Below are positions 29,894-39,378 of a stretch of DNA of 64,000 nucleotides, piece by piece (within the stretch, counting starts at the first letter, position 1; each line of letters starts with the position of its first letter). The position numbers and the translations under genes were made by a program. The DNA lies in assembly GCF_000517625.1 (NCBI RefSeq), contig NZ_CP007055.1:2232001-2296000 (forward strand). The letters are read 5' to 3'. Source of the stretch: Halostagnicola larsenii XH-48 (GTDB lineage Archaea; Halobacteriota; Halobacteria; Halobacteriales; Natrialbaceae). The notes under the pieces are model-generated. The model did no database searches. It worked only from the letters and a program-made list of their open reading frames with translations, and had not been told where the DNA came from.

Positions 29894-31303
29894 ATGATCG
29901 ACCCCGTTCTCGCGAGTCGCCTCCAGTTCGCCATCGCGATCACGATCCACATCTTATTCGCCGCGTTGTCGATCGGTCTCGCGCCGTATCTGGTGTATTT
30001 TACCGTCCAGGAGGTCCGGACCGGCCAGGAGCGCTACCGGAAACTCCGGGAGTTCTGGACCAAAATCTTCGCCGTCGGCTTCGTGATGGGGACGGTGACT
30101 GGCATCCCGATGGGGTTCATGTTCGGCACCAACTTCTCTGCGTTCTCGACGGTCGCCGGCGAACTCATCGGCGGCCCGCTCTCGTTCGAAGCCAAGATGG
30201 CGTTTTTCCTCGAGGCGATCTTCCTCGGAATCCTGCTGTTCGGCCGTGATCGGGTCTCCGGCTGGATGTACGCGCTCTCGTCGTTTTTCGTGGCCCTCGG
30301 CGCGTGGCTCTCGGCCTTCTGGATCCTCGTCGTCAACTCGTGGATGCAGACGCCGCGGGGCTACGAAACGGCCACCAGCAACGGCACAGAAATCGTCCAG
30401 ATGACCGACCCGCTCGCCGCGTTTTTCAACCCGCGGTTCCCGTGGATGTTCGTCCACATGCAGAACGCGGCGATCATCTCGGTGACGCTGATAATCGCCG
30501 GGGTCGCCGCGTACTTCCTCTGGCACAATCGCGACTCGGAGGTCTGGCAGACGGCGCTTCGGGTCGCGGTCGTCGTCCTGATACTCACGTCGATATTCCA
30601 GGTCGTCCACGGCGACGCGTACGGCCAACACGTCGCGGAAACCCAGCCCCAGAAGTTCGCGGCGATGGAGGCCCACTACGAGACCGAACGCGGTGCCGAC
30701 CTACACATCATCGCGGTCCCGACGACGCTCGAGGGGTTCACCGATCCGCAGGCCGACAACCTCTACAAGATCAGCATCCCCCACCTCGCGTCGTTTCTCG
30801 CCAGCGGAGGTGATCCGGGGGCGGAAGTGACCGGGCTGAACGACATCGAGTACGAGTCGCCGCCGGTCGCGGTGGTCTTCTGGTCGTTCAGAATCATGGT
30901 CGGGTTGGGATTCTGGTTCGTCGGCCTCGGCGTCTGGGGGGCGTACAACCGACTTCGAGGCAAACTGAGCGAGAGCTCGCGATACCTCCTCGCGACGATG
31001 CTCTCGGCACCGCTCGGATTCGTCGCGCTCGTCACCGGCTGGTACGTCACCGAAATCGGTCGCCAGCCGTGGATCATCCAGGGAGTTCTCCGGACGAGCG
31101 ATGGCGTATCGCCCGCGCTAACCGGGGCCGAGGCGATTATCTCGCTCGTCGGCACCGCCGGCGGCTATCTGGTCTTGCTTGCTCTCTTCCTGTACATCGG
31201 CCGGCGGATCGTCGGGGAGGAACGAGCCGACTTGCTCGAGCGATCCGAACCAGCCGACGAGTCGGATCGCCCCGATCCGACGGAGGTGATCGCGGATGAC
31301 TGA
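29894..31303 (+). CDS. cydA: Cytochrome bd oxidase subunit I
   Basis: A 469-residue quinol oxidase subunit with about nine helices. Haem ligands by family alignment: His19 (ITIHILFA), His in PWMFVHMQNAAI, and Met in FWSFRIMVGLGFWF. The Q-loop is of the short type. It oxidises quinol and reduces oxygen at the membrane, giving high-affinity respiration at low oxygen. It overlaps cydB by 8 nt, so the two are one operon. Start ATG 29894; upstream in-frame sequence is not CydA-like. Confidence 0.95.
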   Translation: MIDPVLASRLQFAIAITIHILFAALSIGLAPYLVYFTVQEVRTGQERYRKLREFWTKIFAVGFVMGTVTGIPMGFMFGTNFSAFSTVAGELIGGPLSFEAKMAFFLEAIFLGILLFGRDRVSGWMYALSSFFVALGAWLSAFWILVVNSWMQTPRGYETATSNGTEIVQMTDPLAAFFNPRFPWMFVHMQNAAIISVTLIIAGVAAYFLWHNRDSEVWQTALRVAVVVLILTSIFQVVHGDAYGQHVAETQPQKFAAMEAHYETERGADLHIIAVPTTLEGFTDPQADNLYKISIPHLASFLASGGDPGAEVTGLNDIEYESPPVAVVFWSFRIMVGLGFWFVGLGVWGAYNRLRGKLSESSRYLLATMLSAPLGFVALVTGWYVTEIGRQPWIIQGVLRTSDGVSPALTGAEAIISLVGTAGGYLVLLALFLYIGRRIVGEERADLLERSEPADESDRPDPTEVIADD

Positions 31304-32270
31304 CCCGGTATCGAACCCCGTCTACGCCGTCGCGTGGCTCCCGGAGGTGTGGTTCTGGCTGCTGTTCGGCATCCTGACGATCTACGTGGTCCTCGACGGG
31401 TTCGACTTCGGCGTCGGGCTCATCTACGGGACTCGAGAGAGCGAACGCGAGCGCGAGACGCTCCACGCCGCCTTCGGGCCGATTTGGAAGGCGAACGAGG
31501 TCTGGTTCGTCCTCTTCGTGACAGTCCTCTTTGCGGCGTTCCCGAGCGTCTACGCGAACCTCCTCTCGCGTCACTACCTGCTGATATTCCTGTTGCTTCT
31601 GGGGTTGATCCTGCGCGGCGTCGGGGTCAAACTCCGGAAAGAGCGCGACGACCAGCGGTGGAAGCGCTACTGTGATCACGCGTTCGTGACCGGAAGCGTC
31701 CTATCACCGCTCGTCCTCGGCGCGTTCGTCGTCCAGTGGGTGTTCCCCGATGTTTCGTTCCCCGTTGCCCTCGTCGGCGGCGTCACCCTCCTCGGGCTCT
31801 GTCTCGTTCTCGGCGCGACGTTCCTCGCGATCAAGACCCGCGACTCGCTCCGGGCGGAGATGGTAACCTACACGACGAAGGCGACGCCGGCCTACGTCGT
31901 CTGCTTCGCCGGTACCGGCGGCGTCCTGTACGCCGTCGGAAGCGCCGCCCTCGAGGTCGTCGCCCTCGCCGCGGTCGCGACCGTCGTCTGTTCGCTCGGG
32001 GTCGTCGGCGGCGCGCGCCTCGAGAGCTACGCCCTCGCGTTCGGATCGGCGGCGGGCGTCGCGGTCAGCTTCGTCGGCTTGCTCGCCGTTCACCTGTTCC
32101 CGATGATCGATCCGGCGGCGGGGCTCGCGATCGGCGATGCGATCGTCGCCCCGGCGACGCTCCACGTCACGACGATCATGGCGGCGATCTTTCTCCCCAT
32201 AGTGGGGCTGGGATTCGTCATGCTGTACTCGATCTTCGAGGGCGTCGCCGATCCACAGGACGGCTACTGA
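31296..32270 (+). CDS. cydB: Cytochrome bd oxidase subunit II
   Basis: 324 residues with eight or so helices. The family-typical start is EVWFWLLFGILTIYVVLDGF, followed by DFGVGLIY and FGPIWKANEVWFVLF. It pairs with CydA to hold the oxidase fold. No cydX-like small subunit and no cydDC transporter genes are seen next to it. It is convergent with the symporter gene (40 bp between stops). Confidence 0.95.
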   Translation: MTDPVSNPVYAVAWLPEVWFWLLFGILTIYVVLDGFDFGVGLIYGTRESERERETLHAAFGPIWKANEVWFVLFVTVLFAAFPSVYANLLSRHYLLIFLLLLGLILRGVGVKLRKERDDQRWKRYCDHAFVTGSVLSPLVLGAFVVQWVFPDVSFPVALVGGVTLLGLCLVLGATFLAIKTRDSLRAEMVTYTTKATPAYVVCFAGTGGVLYAVGSAALEVVALAAVATVVCSLGVVGGARLESYALAFGSAAGVAVSFVGLLAVHLFPMIDPAAGLAIGDAIVAPATLHVTTIMAAIFLPIVGLGFVMLYSIFEGVADPQDGY

Positions 32271-32310
32271 GTGCCGTTTGATCGATCTGGCGCGAATATC
32301 GACTCGAGGA

Positions 32311-33786
32311 TCAGTCCCCCATCGAGCCGTCGAAGTACCGCGAGCGTCGGTCTTCGACGACCGAGGTGGTCGCCCACGAGACGACGACGGTGAGTACGAC
32401 CCCGAGGAGCATGCCGACGACGCCAGCCGTCCACCCCGCGTAGCTTCCGGGGAGCGGTGGGAAGAACAGACTCGAGAGGTAAAACGCCTGGCTCCCGACG
32501 ATACCGGCGATAAGGCCGGACCGCGTCGTCCCGCGCCAGTAGAGAGCCAGAACGATCGGCAGCGCCAACTGAGCGAAGCCGCTAAAGGCCGCGTCGCCGA
32601 GTTCGAACAGCGTCGCGGGGTTGTAGAGGCTCGCGAGAAAGGTCGCGACGGCGAAACAGACGACGCCCGCGCGGGCGAGCAGATCCTCGCGTCGATCCGG
32701 GAGGTCGGCCTCGACGAACGGCCGATAGAGGTCTCGAGTGAAGTACGACGATCCGGAGAGTAACATCGAGTCCGACGAGGACATCATCGCCGCCATCGCG
32801 CCGGCGATGACGATTGCGGCGAACCAGACCGGCGTATACTCGTTCAGGATGACGGGGAGGATGTTCCCGCTCTCGCCCATCTCGAGGCCCAGCCCTTGCG
32901 CCCAGACGCCGAGGAGGAACGACGGGACGAAAAGCAGGACACAGAGGATCGGCCAGAGCGCGAACGAGCGTTTGACGACCCGCTTCGAACTCGCGACGAA
33001 AAAGCGCTGGTTCACCTGCGGGAACATCGCGACGCCGAAGCCGATCGTGATCGCCGTCGAGAGCATCCACTGTGGCGTGTAGTTTGCGCTGCCGAGCGCG
33101 AGGAACTCCGTCGTCGCCGGCGAGTCGGTCAGGGACCCCGTCGCCGTCTCGAGGCCGCCGACGGCGACCAGCACCCACGCGAACGCGAGCCAGGTGGTCG
33201 CGAGCATGAACGCGCCCTGCAGCGTATCCGTCCAGGCGATGCCCCGAAAGCCCGCGACGACGACGTAGAGGATCATAAACAGCGTGATGAGGCCGGCCCC
33301 CATCGCGTAGGGGACAGCCCCGTCGGTCAACGCCTCGAGGGCCGTCCCGGCACCGACCTGTTGGAGCATGACGTACGGAAAGAGCCAGACGAGGCTCACC
33401 CCGGCGACGAGTCCGCGGAGGCCTCTCGAGGCGAACCGGTCCCCGAGCATTTCCCCGAGCGTGACGTAGTCGTAGCGCCGGCCGAGCAGCCACTGTTTGT
33501 AGCCGATGACGTACCAGAGGATGGCGAAGATGATCCCGTCCATCAACCCCATCACGAGGATCCACTCCGGGCCCCACTCGTAGGCCATGTTCGGGCCCGC
33601 GAAGAAGGTGAACGCAGACAGCAGCGTCGCGAAGGTCGTAAACAGGAGGACGACCGTCCCGACGGTCCGGCTCGCCAGGTAGAAATCCTCGGCGGTCCGT
33701 TCGGTCAATCGGTACGCGAGGAGGCCGACCGCCAGCGCCAGTAGCAGGTAACCGACGATGATCCCCAGCTGGATCGAGAGCGTCAC
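32311..33786 (-). CDS. Sodium:solute symporter
   Basis: A 491-residue, roughly 13-helix SSF family protein. The family signature lies around GFRGIAWTDTLQGAFMLA, and an AEDFYLASRTVG motif follows helix 1. It brings in a solute with sodium. The pairing with a DUF3311 gene is shared with many SSF carriers of the pantothenate/acetate/proline branch, but the substrate cannot be fixed. It overlaps the DUF3311 stop by 4 nt, indicating translational coupling. Confidence 0.92.
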   Translation of the reverse strand: MTLSIQLGIIVGYLLLALAVGLLAYRLTERTAEDFYLASRTVGTVVLLFTTFATLLSAFTFFAGPNMAYEWGPEWILVMGLMDGIIFAILWYVIGYKQWLLGRRYDYVTLGEMLGDRFASRGLRGLVAGVSLVWLFPYVMLQQVGAGTALEALTDGAVPYAMGAGLITLFMILYVVVAGFRGIAWTDTLQGAFMLATTWLAFAWVLVAVGGLETATGSLTDSPATTEFLALGSANYTPQWMLSTAITIGFGVAMFPQVNQRFFVASSKRVVKRSFALWPILCVLLFVPSFLLGVWAQGLGLEMGESGNILPVILNEYTPVWFAAIVIAGAMAAMMSSSDSMLLSGSSYFTRDLYRPFVEADLPDRREDLLARAGVVCFAVATFLASLYNPATLFELGDAAFSGFAQLALPIVLALYWRGTTRSGLIAGIVGSQAFYLSSLFFPPLPGSYAGWTAGVVGMLLGVVLTVVVSWATTSVVEDRRSRYFDGSMGD

Positions 33787-34076
33787 GTCGAATCACCCTC
33801 GTTGGCGGGTGCGGACTCAGGCCGTCCGCCTGCGGAGGGGTGCGACCGCGTTTCGTCCGGCGGGTCGCCCACGTCGGCGTCGATTCCGATCCCCCACGCG
33901 CGCTCCGTGAAAATCCAGAAGACGACCGCGGTGAGCACCATCCATCCCACGTGCCACCAGAGCCACACCGGCAGCCCGGCGACGACGGTCTCGTTCCCCC
34001 AGAGGAACCACGGTATCGAGAAGACGGCGAGTGCCAGCCCGAGGACCCCCCACCCGACGAGTTCGGCACGGCTCAT
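33783..34076 (-). CDS. DUF3311 small membrane partner of the symporter
   Basis: 97 residues with two helices (about 6-24 and 38-58; WLWWHVGWMVLTAVVFWIFT in the second) and an acidic cytoplasmic tail. DUF3311 proteins sit directly before sodium:solute symporters and are thought to be accessory subunits. The ATGA overlap with the symporter gene fits a fixed stoichiometry. Confidence 0.85.
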   Translation of the reverse strand: MSRAELVGWGVLGLALAVFSIPWFLWGNETVVAGLPVWLWWHVGWMVLTAVVFWIFTERAWGIGIDADVGDPPDETRSHPSAGGRPESAPANEGDST

Positions 34077-34254
34077 TTGTCCACCCTCGAGCGTCCGCGT
34101 TGGTAATAGTTTCTATTCGATACCGGCGGTCGAAGAGATATTTTCACACAATCTAACGGTACGGTCACGTCGTGCGATTTGGGAAGGTGAAATCGCCATT
34201 TCAGGTAGGAAAAGGAGTATAACTGTTGGCGAGAGAACCCTATCCGAGACCACT

Positions 34255-35190
34255 ATGGCCCGACTGTTCCCCCTGCGCTCCGACGCCCAATCCGCAGGGG
34301 ACGAACCGCGGGTCGTCGACCTCGAGGACGAGGACGCCGACGCGGTCTTCGGCGCGCTCTCGTCCTCGACCGCACGAGAGATTTACTCGACGCTGGCCGA
34401 GGAACCGGGAACCCCGAGCGACATCGCCGAGGCGGTCGATTCGTCGATCCAGAACGTCCGCTATCACTTAGAAAAGCTCGAGGACGCCGGCCTCGTCGAA
34501 GTCGTCGACACCTGGTACTCCTCGCGCGGGAACGAGATGAGCGTCTACGCGACCGCCGACGGGCCGCTGATCGTCACGAGCGACGAGTCGACCGCGGCGA
34601 AAGTTCGAACTGCCCTCTCGCGGTTTCTCGGCGGCGTGGGCGCGCTCGCGGCCGGAAGCCTGCTCGTCCAGTACGGCCTCCAGCGCTACGTTTCGTCTGA
34701 GATTGGAAACGACGCGGCACCCGCCTCGGGGGGCAGCGATGGCGATTCCGGCGGCGACGACGGCGCTGGCGGGGACGCCGAAACGATGGACGATCGGTCT
34801 GGCGGCGACAGTTCCTCGAGCGATGGCGGCTCGGCGGGCGACGACTCGACGGCCGACGGCGGAGACATCGGAACCGCACAACACGACGGGTCCAACGGAA
34901 CCGAAAGCGACGCCGCCGGTAGCGGCGGTGGCGATTCCCCGTCCGGTGAGCAGGGGGGAGACTCGAGTACAACTGACACCACAGGACAGGGCGACGGCGC
35001 CGGTAGCGGCGGACACGAGGTCGCTGACGACGGCGGCATCATCGGAGACGTATTCGGCGACAACGCCGCCGAAATGGTGGATACGGTGGCGACTTCACTC
35101 TCGAGCATGCCACCTGGGTTGCTCTTTTTCCTCGGCGGGCTATCGGTGTTGATCTGCGTAACGGTCTACTGGTACTGGCGTTCGTACTGA
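34255..35190 (+). CDS. Membrane-spanning ArsR-like HTH protein with low-complexity loop
   Basis: 311 residues. Residues about 25-100 are an ArsR-type winged helix (AVFGALSSSTAREIYSTLAE, then QNVRYHLEKLEDAGLVEVVD). A hydrophobic segment at about 125-142 (GALAAGSLLVQYGL) is followed by about 130 residues of Asp/Gly/Ser/Thr-rich sequence. A second helix lies near 285-308 (LLFFLGGLSVLICVTVYW). The DNA-binding domain would be tethered to the membrane with the loop outside, so an external cue could be sensed. It is divergent from the DUF3311/symporter pair. Confidence 0.85.
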   Translation: MARLFPLRSDAQSAGDEPRVVDLEDEDADAVFGALSSSTAREIYSTLAEEPGTPSDIAEAVDSSIQNVRYHLEKLEDAGLVEVVDTWYSSRGNEMSVYATADGPLIVTSDESTAAKVRTALSRFLGGVGALAAGSLLVQYGLQRYVSSEIGNDAAPASGGSDGDSGGDDGAGGDAETMDDRSGGDSSSSDGGSAGDDSTADGGDIGTAQHDGSNGTESDAAGSGGGDSPSGEQGGDSSTTDTTGQGDGAGSGGHEVADDGGIIGDVFGDNAAEMVDTVATSLSSMPPGLLFFLGGLSVLICVTVYWYWRSY

Positions 35191-35365
35191 TCGGGGCGAG
35201 TGACAGTAGTAATGACCAGAGTATTGACAGCGACGGAGAATCGGACGAACGGGCGACCGGACACCGGCGGGCCTCAAGGTCAACAGGTATTTGCCATCGT
35301 CGGACGTACTTTCAGGCAACGAGTCTCCGAGCCTCTGAACACGTCTCTCGCGGGGCGGATCTCCA

Positions 35366-36868
35366 ATGGAAGACACGTCCAAATATCTCATCCACGCCGA
35401 CGTCACGGCCGAAGGGGTCGTCGAGCGAAGCGACGTCGTCGGGGCCGTCTTCGGGCAGACCGAAGGGCTTCTCGGCGACGAACTCGACCTTCGTGACCTC
35501 AAACAATCCCAGAAGGTGGGTCGCATAGACGTCGAAATCGCCAGCACGAACGGCCAGTCACACGGAACGCTGACGATCGCGACCAGCCTCGATAAAGTAG
35601 AAACCGCGACGCTCGCGGCGTCGCTCGAGACGATCACCCGCATCGGTCCGTGTCGGGCCGCACTCGAGATCACCGGCATCGAAGACGTCCGGGCGGCAAA
35701 GCGCAAGGAGGTCGTCGACCGCGCGAAAGAACTCCTCAGGACGGGATTCGACGACTCCGTGATGACCTCCGAGGAAATTCTCACGGAGGTCCGCCAGCAC
35801 GTTCGCGTCGAAGACATTACCGAATACGAGGGGCTGCCCGCAGGCCCGAGAGTACAGGACAGTGACGCGATCATCGTCGTCGAAGGCCGCTCCGACGTGC
35901 TCACGCTGCTCAAATACGGCGTCAAGAACGCCATCGCCGTCGAAGGAACGAACGTTCCGGACGCAGTCGCGGAACTCACAACCCACCGAACCGTGACCGC
36001 CTTCCTCGACGGCGACCGCGGGGGCGACCTCATCCTCGAGGAGCTCGCGCAGGTCGGCGAGGTCGATTACGTCACGTTCGCGCCGGCGGACAAATCGGTC
36101 GAGGACTTAGACCACCACCAGCTGTTCGCCGCGTTGCGCAACAAGGTCCCCTACGAAACCATCTCCGAACTGAACGAGCCCCAGGAGGCCGTCGCGGCGA
36201 CCGACGGGAGCGCGAAACCCGCACCGCCGGTTCCGCCCCGAACCGAGACGGATTCGCTCGAGCGCGACGAACAGCGGACGACAGACGAGGAGGGGTCGGA
36301 AACCGCGGCCGACGCTGGCGGGTTCGTCCCGGACGATAGCGCAGGGGCGAGTGCCGCGGAAGGCGGCGTCGAATCGCCGACGACCAACGGGGAACAGACC
36401 GCAGTTACCGCCGAAACGAAGTCAGTCGACCCGGAACCGACCGGAGCAGCGCCCACGGAGTCGAGCGGTCCCGATGGGATCGCCGATACGGAGGCGGCCG
36501 ACACGATGGCTGCCGAGTCCACTGAAAGCGATGAGGTCAATGCTCGAGACGGCCCGAAAACCGTCTACGAACACGCGAACGAAGTCGTTCGCGGCGGGAC
36601 CGGTACCGTTCGGCTCCTCAACGCGGACGGGAACGCGCTCGAGAAAGCGCCCGCGAGTGACGCCTACGAAACCCTCGAGGCGAGCGCGGACGAACCGACG
36701 ACGATCGTTCTCGATTCGGTGCTCGAGCAGCGACTGCTGGATCTGGCGGCCGACCGCGGCGTCGGGCGGATCGTCGCTCGAGCGCTCGGCGAGTTTACGA
36801 AGCGACCGACCGCGGTTCGAATTCACGCCATCGACGAGGTGGCCGAGGAACCGCCGAACCGGGCGTAA
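35366..36868 (+). CDS. dnaG: Archaeal DnaG-type primase
   Basis: 500 residues. The N-terminal conserved domain MEDTSKYLIHADVTAEGVVE is followed by a Toprim domain with the Glu in IIVVEGRSDVL and the Asp pair in AFLDGDRGGDL. Next comes an acidic, probably disordered linker (about 275-390), then a conserved C-terminal domain ending with RAVRIHAIDEV-like sequence. Archaeal DnaG makes RNA primers in vitro and is a stable part of the RNA exosome, through which it helps bind A-rich RNA. It is transcribed alone here. Confidence 0.96.
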   Translation: MEDTSKYLIHADVTAEGVVERSDVVGAVFGQTEGLLGDELDLRDLKQSQKVGRIDVEIASTNGQSHGTLTIATSLDKVETATLAASLETITRIGPCRAALEITGIEDVRAAKRKEVVDRAKELLRTGFDDSVMTSEEILTEVRQHVRVEDITEYEGLPAGPRVQDSDAIIVVEGRSDVLTLLKYGVKNAIAVEGTNVPDAVAELTTHRTVTAFLDGDRGGDLILEELAQVGEVDYVTFAPADKSVEDLDHHQLFAALRNKVPYETISELNEPQEAVAATDGSAKPAPPVPPRTETDSLERDEQRTTDEEGSETAADAGGFVPDDSAGASAAEGGVESPTTNGEQTAVTAETKSVDPEPTGAAPTESSGPDGIADTEAADTMAAESTESDEVNARDGPKTVYEHANEVVRGGTGTVRLLNADGNALEKAPASDAYETLEASADEPTTIVLDSVLEQRLLDLAADRGVGRIVARALGEFTKRPTAVRIHAIDEVAEEPPNRA

Positions 36869-36896
36869 GCTACGGATGTGCCGCTCCTGAACGGGC

Positions 36897-37361
36897 TCAT
36901 TCGATCAGAATACCAGTCGATAGCGAAGAGACTGAGTGAACGTCGGCATCCTGTATTGGGACGATTTCGATTCGGCGTTCGCTTTCGGCCGGGGACGGAG
37001 ATGGACGAATAACTACCATGAAGCCATTTTGTGAATAATCCTCCTCACCCCGTGTTGGACACGTTTCAGCTAAACCACCGGAGGGAAGCCGGCCTCGAAG
37101 GCAGAACGATTCGACAGTAACTTCGCCGACTTTGACAATCTCGTTGGGAGCGATTGCGACCTCCCGTGTGAAAGCCGCTTCTTCCGTCGTTGAATGTACT
37201 TCGACCAGCGCGTCGTGTCGCTCAGCATCGCGATTCTCGAGGGATATCGGCACTGTCAGCGGATCGTCCTCGGTAGACAGTTCGGAACACCCTGCGAGGG
37301 TACCCGACAGTGCTACCCCACCTGTTTGGAGGACTGAACGCCGGGAAACGAAGGGGCTCAT
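36897..37361 (-). CDS. Tat-type lipoprotein of unknown function
   Basis: 154 residues. The twin arginine is in VSRRSVLQTGG and the lipobox is TLAGC. The mature part is an all-beta domain (ISLENRDAERHDALVEV, EIVKVGEVTVESFCLRG) resembling an Ig-like fold. Two further Cys (in SFCLRG and ETCPTRG) could form a disulfide outside the cell. No family recognised. It is convergent with dnaG, 28 bp apart. Confidence 0.75.
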   Translation of the reverse strand: MSPFVSRRSVLQTGGVALSGTLAGCSELSTEDDPLTVPISLENRDAERHDALVEVHSTTEEAAFTREVAIAPNEIVKVGEVTVESFCLRGRLPSGGLAETCPTRGEEDYSQNGFMVVIRPSPSPAESERRIEIVPIQDADVHSVSSLSTGILIE

Positions 37362-37501
37362 ACGCGTGAATAATCTGACAGCTGTGAAGTAGTTTCCGTT
37401 GTCAACTATCCAGTCGAAAGTATCGAGTCAATCGAGTCGTTCGATCGACCGGACAGCGACTGCTTCGGCCGACGGAGAACGACTGCTTTATCCAGTTGAG
37501 A

Positions 37502-38827
37502 TCAGGCGAGCGCTGCCATCGATAACACGACCAGCGCGCAGAAGATCGCCCCGCTGAGCGTCGCGAGGAAGTTCACGCCCTGGTTGCCGAGTGTCGTCCC
37601 CTCGAGGGTCGCCCCCAAAACGCTATCGACGAGCATTCCGACGAAGCCGGCGGTCGCGATGATCGCCGTACCGGCGGCGTCCACCTCGGCGAAAAAGCCA
37701 AAGGAGAGCACCGCGACGATCGCCGCACCGACGAAGCCGGCGACGGTCCCCTGCCAGGTCACGCCCCCGTCGGTGCCGGGGTCGACCGGCTCGAGCGTCG
37801 TGATCAACAGCGGTCTGTCGAAGACGCTCCCGACTTCGCTAGAGAGGGTGTCGCTCATCGCGGCGGCGACCGACCCCGCGAAGGCGAAGAGAAACAGCTC
37901 GGGTTCGGTGGGGATCATGTCGGCGGAGCTGGCAGCGTAGCCGAGCACCGCGGCCACCCCGACTGCGGAGTTACCCAACACGTTTCCGCTCCCGCGAGCG
38001 CCGTCGTTGTCCTCAGCGACGCCGCGAGTCTCTTTCTCGTCGTACCTGAACTTCGTCGAGAGTCCGCCGATGCCGAAAAAGGAGATGAGGACGACGAACC
38101 AACCGTACCCGCCGAGGACGATGGTCAGCAGGCCGAGTAAGATGCCGGTCAGCATCCCCGCGATCGAGGCCGTATCGAGCGCGTAGGAGACGTAGCCGAG
38201 CGCGATCGTCACGGCGAGCGCAGCGAGGATTTCGACCGGTCCGATCGCCGTCTCGAGTTCCGCGAGCAACCAGAGGAGCAGGCCGACCGACAGCATGATC
38301 ACCGGATCGTCGTACAGCAAGAGGACGTCCCGCAACAGCGCCGCGAGCAGGACACCGCTTGCGGCCAGGAAGAGGACAGCCGGGAGCGCGGACTCGAGGG
38401 AGTCACCGACGATCGAGAGCGTCGCGATCTGGCCGGCTACACCGGCGACGGCGCCGCCGACACAGAACGCGGTCACGGAGCGGACGCCGTGCTCTACGCG
38501 ACGGCGAGCGAGCCGTTCCGCGAGGTTGCCGTACCCGACGAGGACGACCGTTCCGACCAGCACGGACACGGGCATCGAGAACGCCGTCGTGAAAAAGCCG
38601 AGGATACCGGCACCGAAAACGAAGGCGATGACGCCGTAGAGGCGTCCGTCTTCGTAGTCGTCCGGATACGCGAGGAGATCGAAGAGCCGCCCGTCGGTAA
38701 CGATGAGCGCTCCCAGAATCACCACCGAAGCGAGAATAAGTGTAGGCTCGGGCCCGAAGAGCGGAAGGGCGAGCGACAGCGTCGAAAGCACTGCGAATGC
38801 GCCGGCTCGCCAGACGGGTGCTGTCAC
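37502..38827 (-). CDS. DUF92 family membrane protein with N-terminal extra half
   Basis: 441 residues, about 12 helices. The C-terminal half is DUF92: YALDTASIAGMLTGILLG, GIGGLSTKFRYDEKE, GSVAAAMSDTLSSEVG and a last GMLVDSVLGATLEG. In plants the DUF92 protein VTE6 phosphorylates phytyl phosphate. The N-terminal half (1-190) looks like a degenerate CTP-dependent polyprenol kinase layout; this is inference. The gene lies beside two cis-prenyltransferase-like genes, so a role in polyprenyl (di)phosphate metabolism is likely. GTG start with a TATA-like box about 30 bp upstream. Confidence 0.85.
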   Translation of the reverse strand: MTAPVWRAGAFAVLSTLSLALPLFGPEPTLILASVVILGALIVTDGRLFDLLAYPDDYEDGRLYGVIAFVFGAGILGFFTTAFSMPVSVLVGTVVLVGYGNLAERLARRRVEHGVRSVTAFCVGGAVAGVAGQIATLSIVGDSLESALPAVLFLAASGVLLAALLRDVLLLYDDPVIMLSVGLLLWLLAELETAIGPVEILAALAVTIALGYVSYALDTASIAGMLTGILLGLLTIVLGGYGWFVVLISFFGIGGLSTKFRYDEKETRGVAEDNDGARGSGNVLGNSAVGVAAVLGYAASSADMIPTEPELFLFAFAGSVAAAMSDTLSSEVGSVFDRPLLITTLEPVDPGTDGGVTWQGTVAGFVGAAIVAVLSFGFFAEVDAAGTAIIATAGFVGMLVDSVLGATLEGTTLGNQGVNFLATLSGAIFCALVVLSMAALA

Positions 38828-38854
38828 GATACCTGATCCTTTCTGTGGGGTTTA

Positions 38855-38860
38855 CTTTAA
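38855..38860 (-). promoter_or_regulatory. TATA-like box for the DUF92 gene
   Basis: Minus-strand TTAAAG is centred about 30 bp before GTG 38827, at the long end of normal spacing. Confidence 0.4.
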
Positions 38861-38994
38861 GGTTCCCGAACCGCCGCAGGCGCTGAAATTGCCTTATACA
38901 GCGTCTATTGGCGGTATTTCTGTGCGGGCGGTTTCGAGCGGATCCGGGGAATCACGAACGAGTCAGGTGCGCCGTCGACCGCCGCTCGAGCCGA

Positions 38995-39255
38995 TCATCG
39001 CGGAAAACTACTCGAGACGTACTGGCGAAGGGGTGCCGGAACCGCTCCCTCGGCCACGATATAGAGACCGAGACCGATCAGTGCCACCACGGCGAGCGAG
39101 CCGAACAGGACGAGAACGCCGGAAACGAACCCCTGCGTGAACGCAGAGACCGTTCCAACACCCAGGAACCACCCGATCGGAACGGCCAAAAGCAAGATTG
39201 CGACGGTGACACCCATCCGGACCACCGATTCGACGACGACAGCGGAGCGCGTCAT
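38995..39255 (-). CDS. Small two-helix membrane protein
   Basis: 86 residues. Helix 1 is about 12-34 (MGVTVAILLLAVPIGWFLG) and helix 2 is about 43-68 (GVLVLFGSLAVVALIGLGLY). It ends with a positively charged tail, RQYVSSSFPR. No family recognised. It lies between DUF92 and the UppS-like gene, which is divergent from it. Confidence 0.7.
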   Translation of the reverse strand: MTRSAVVVESVVRMGVTVAILLLAVPIGWFLGVGTVSAFTQGFVSGVLVLFGSLAVVALIGLGLYIVAEGAVPAPLRQYVSSSFPR

Positions 39256-39378
39256 ACCAGCACTCGAGTGTCATTCGAGATAACAATTACGGCTGGTTCG
39301 GGGCAACTGCAGTGTTCACGGTGAGTGCAACGCCATCGTCGGAGTGCGAATCGATTCGTGCGGAAACCCGAAACCGGT

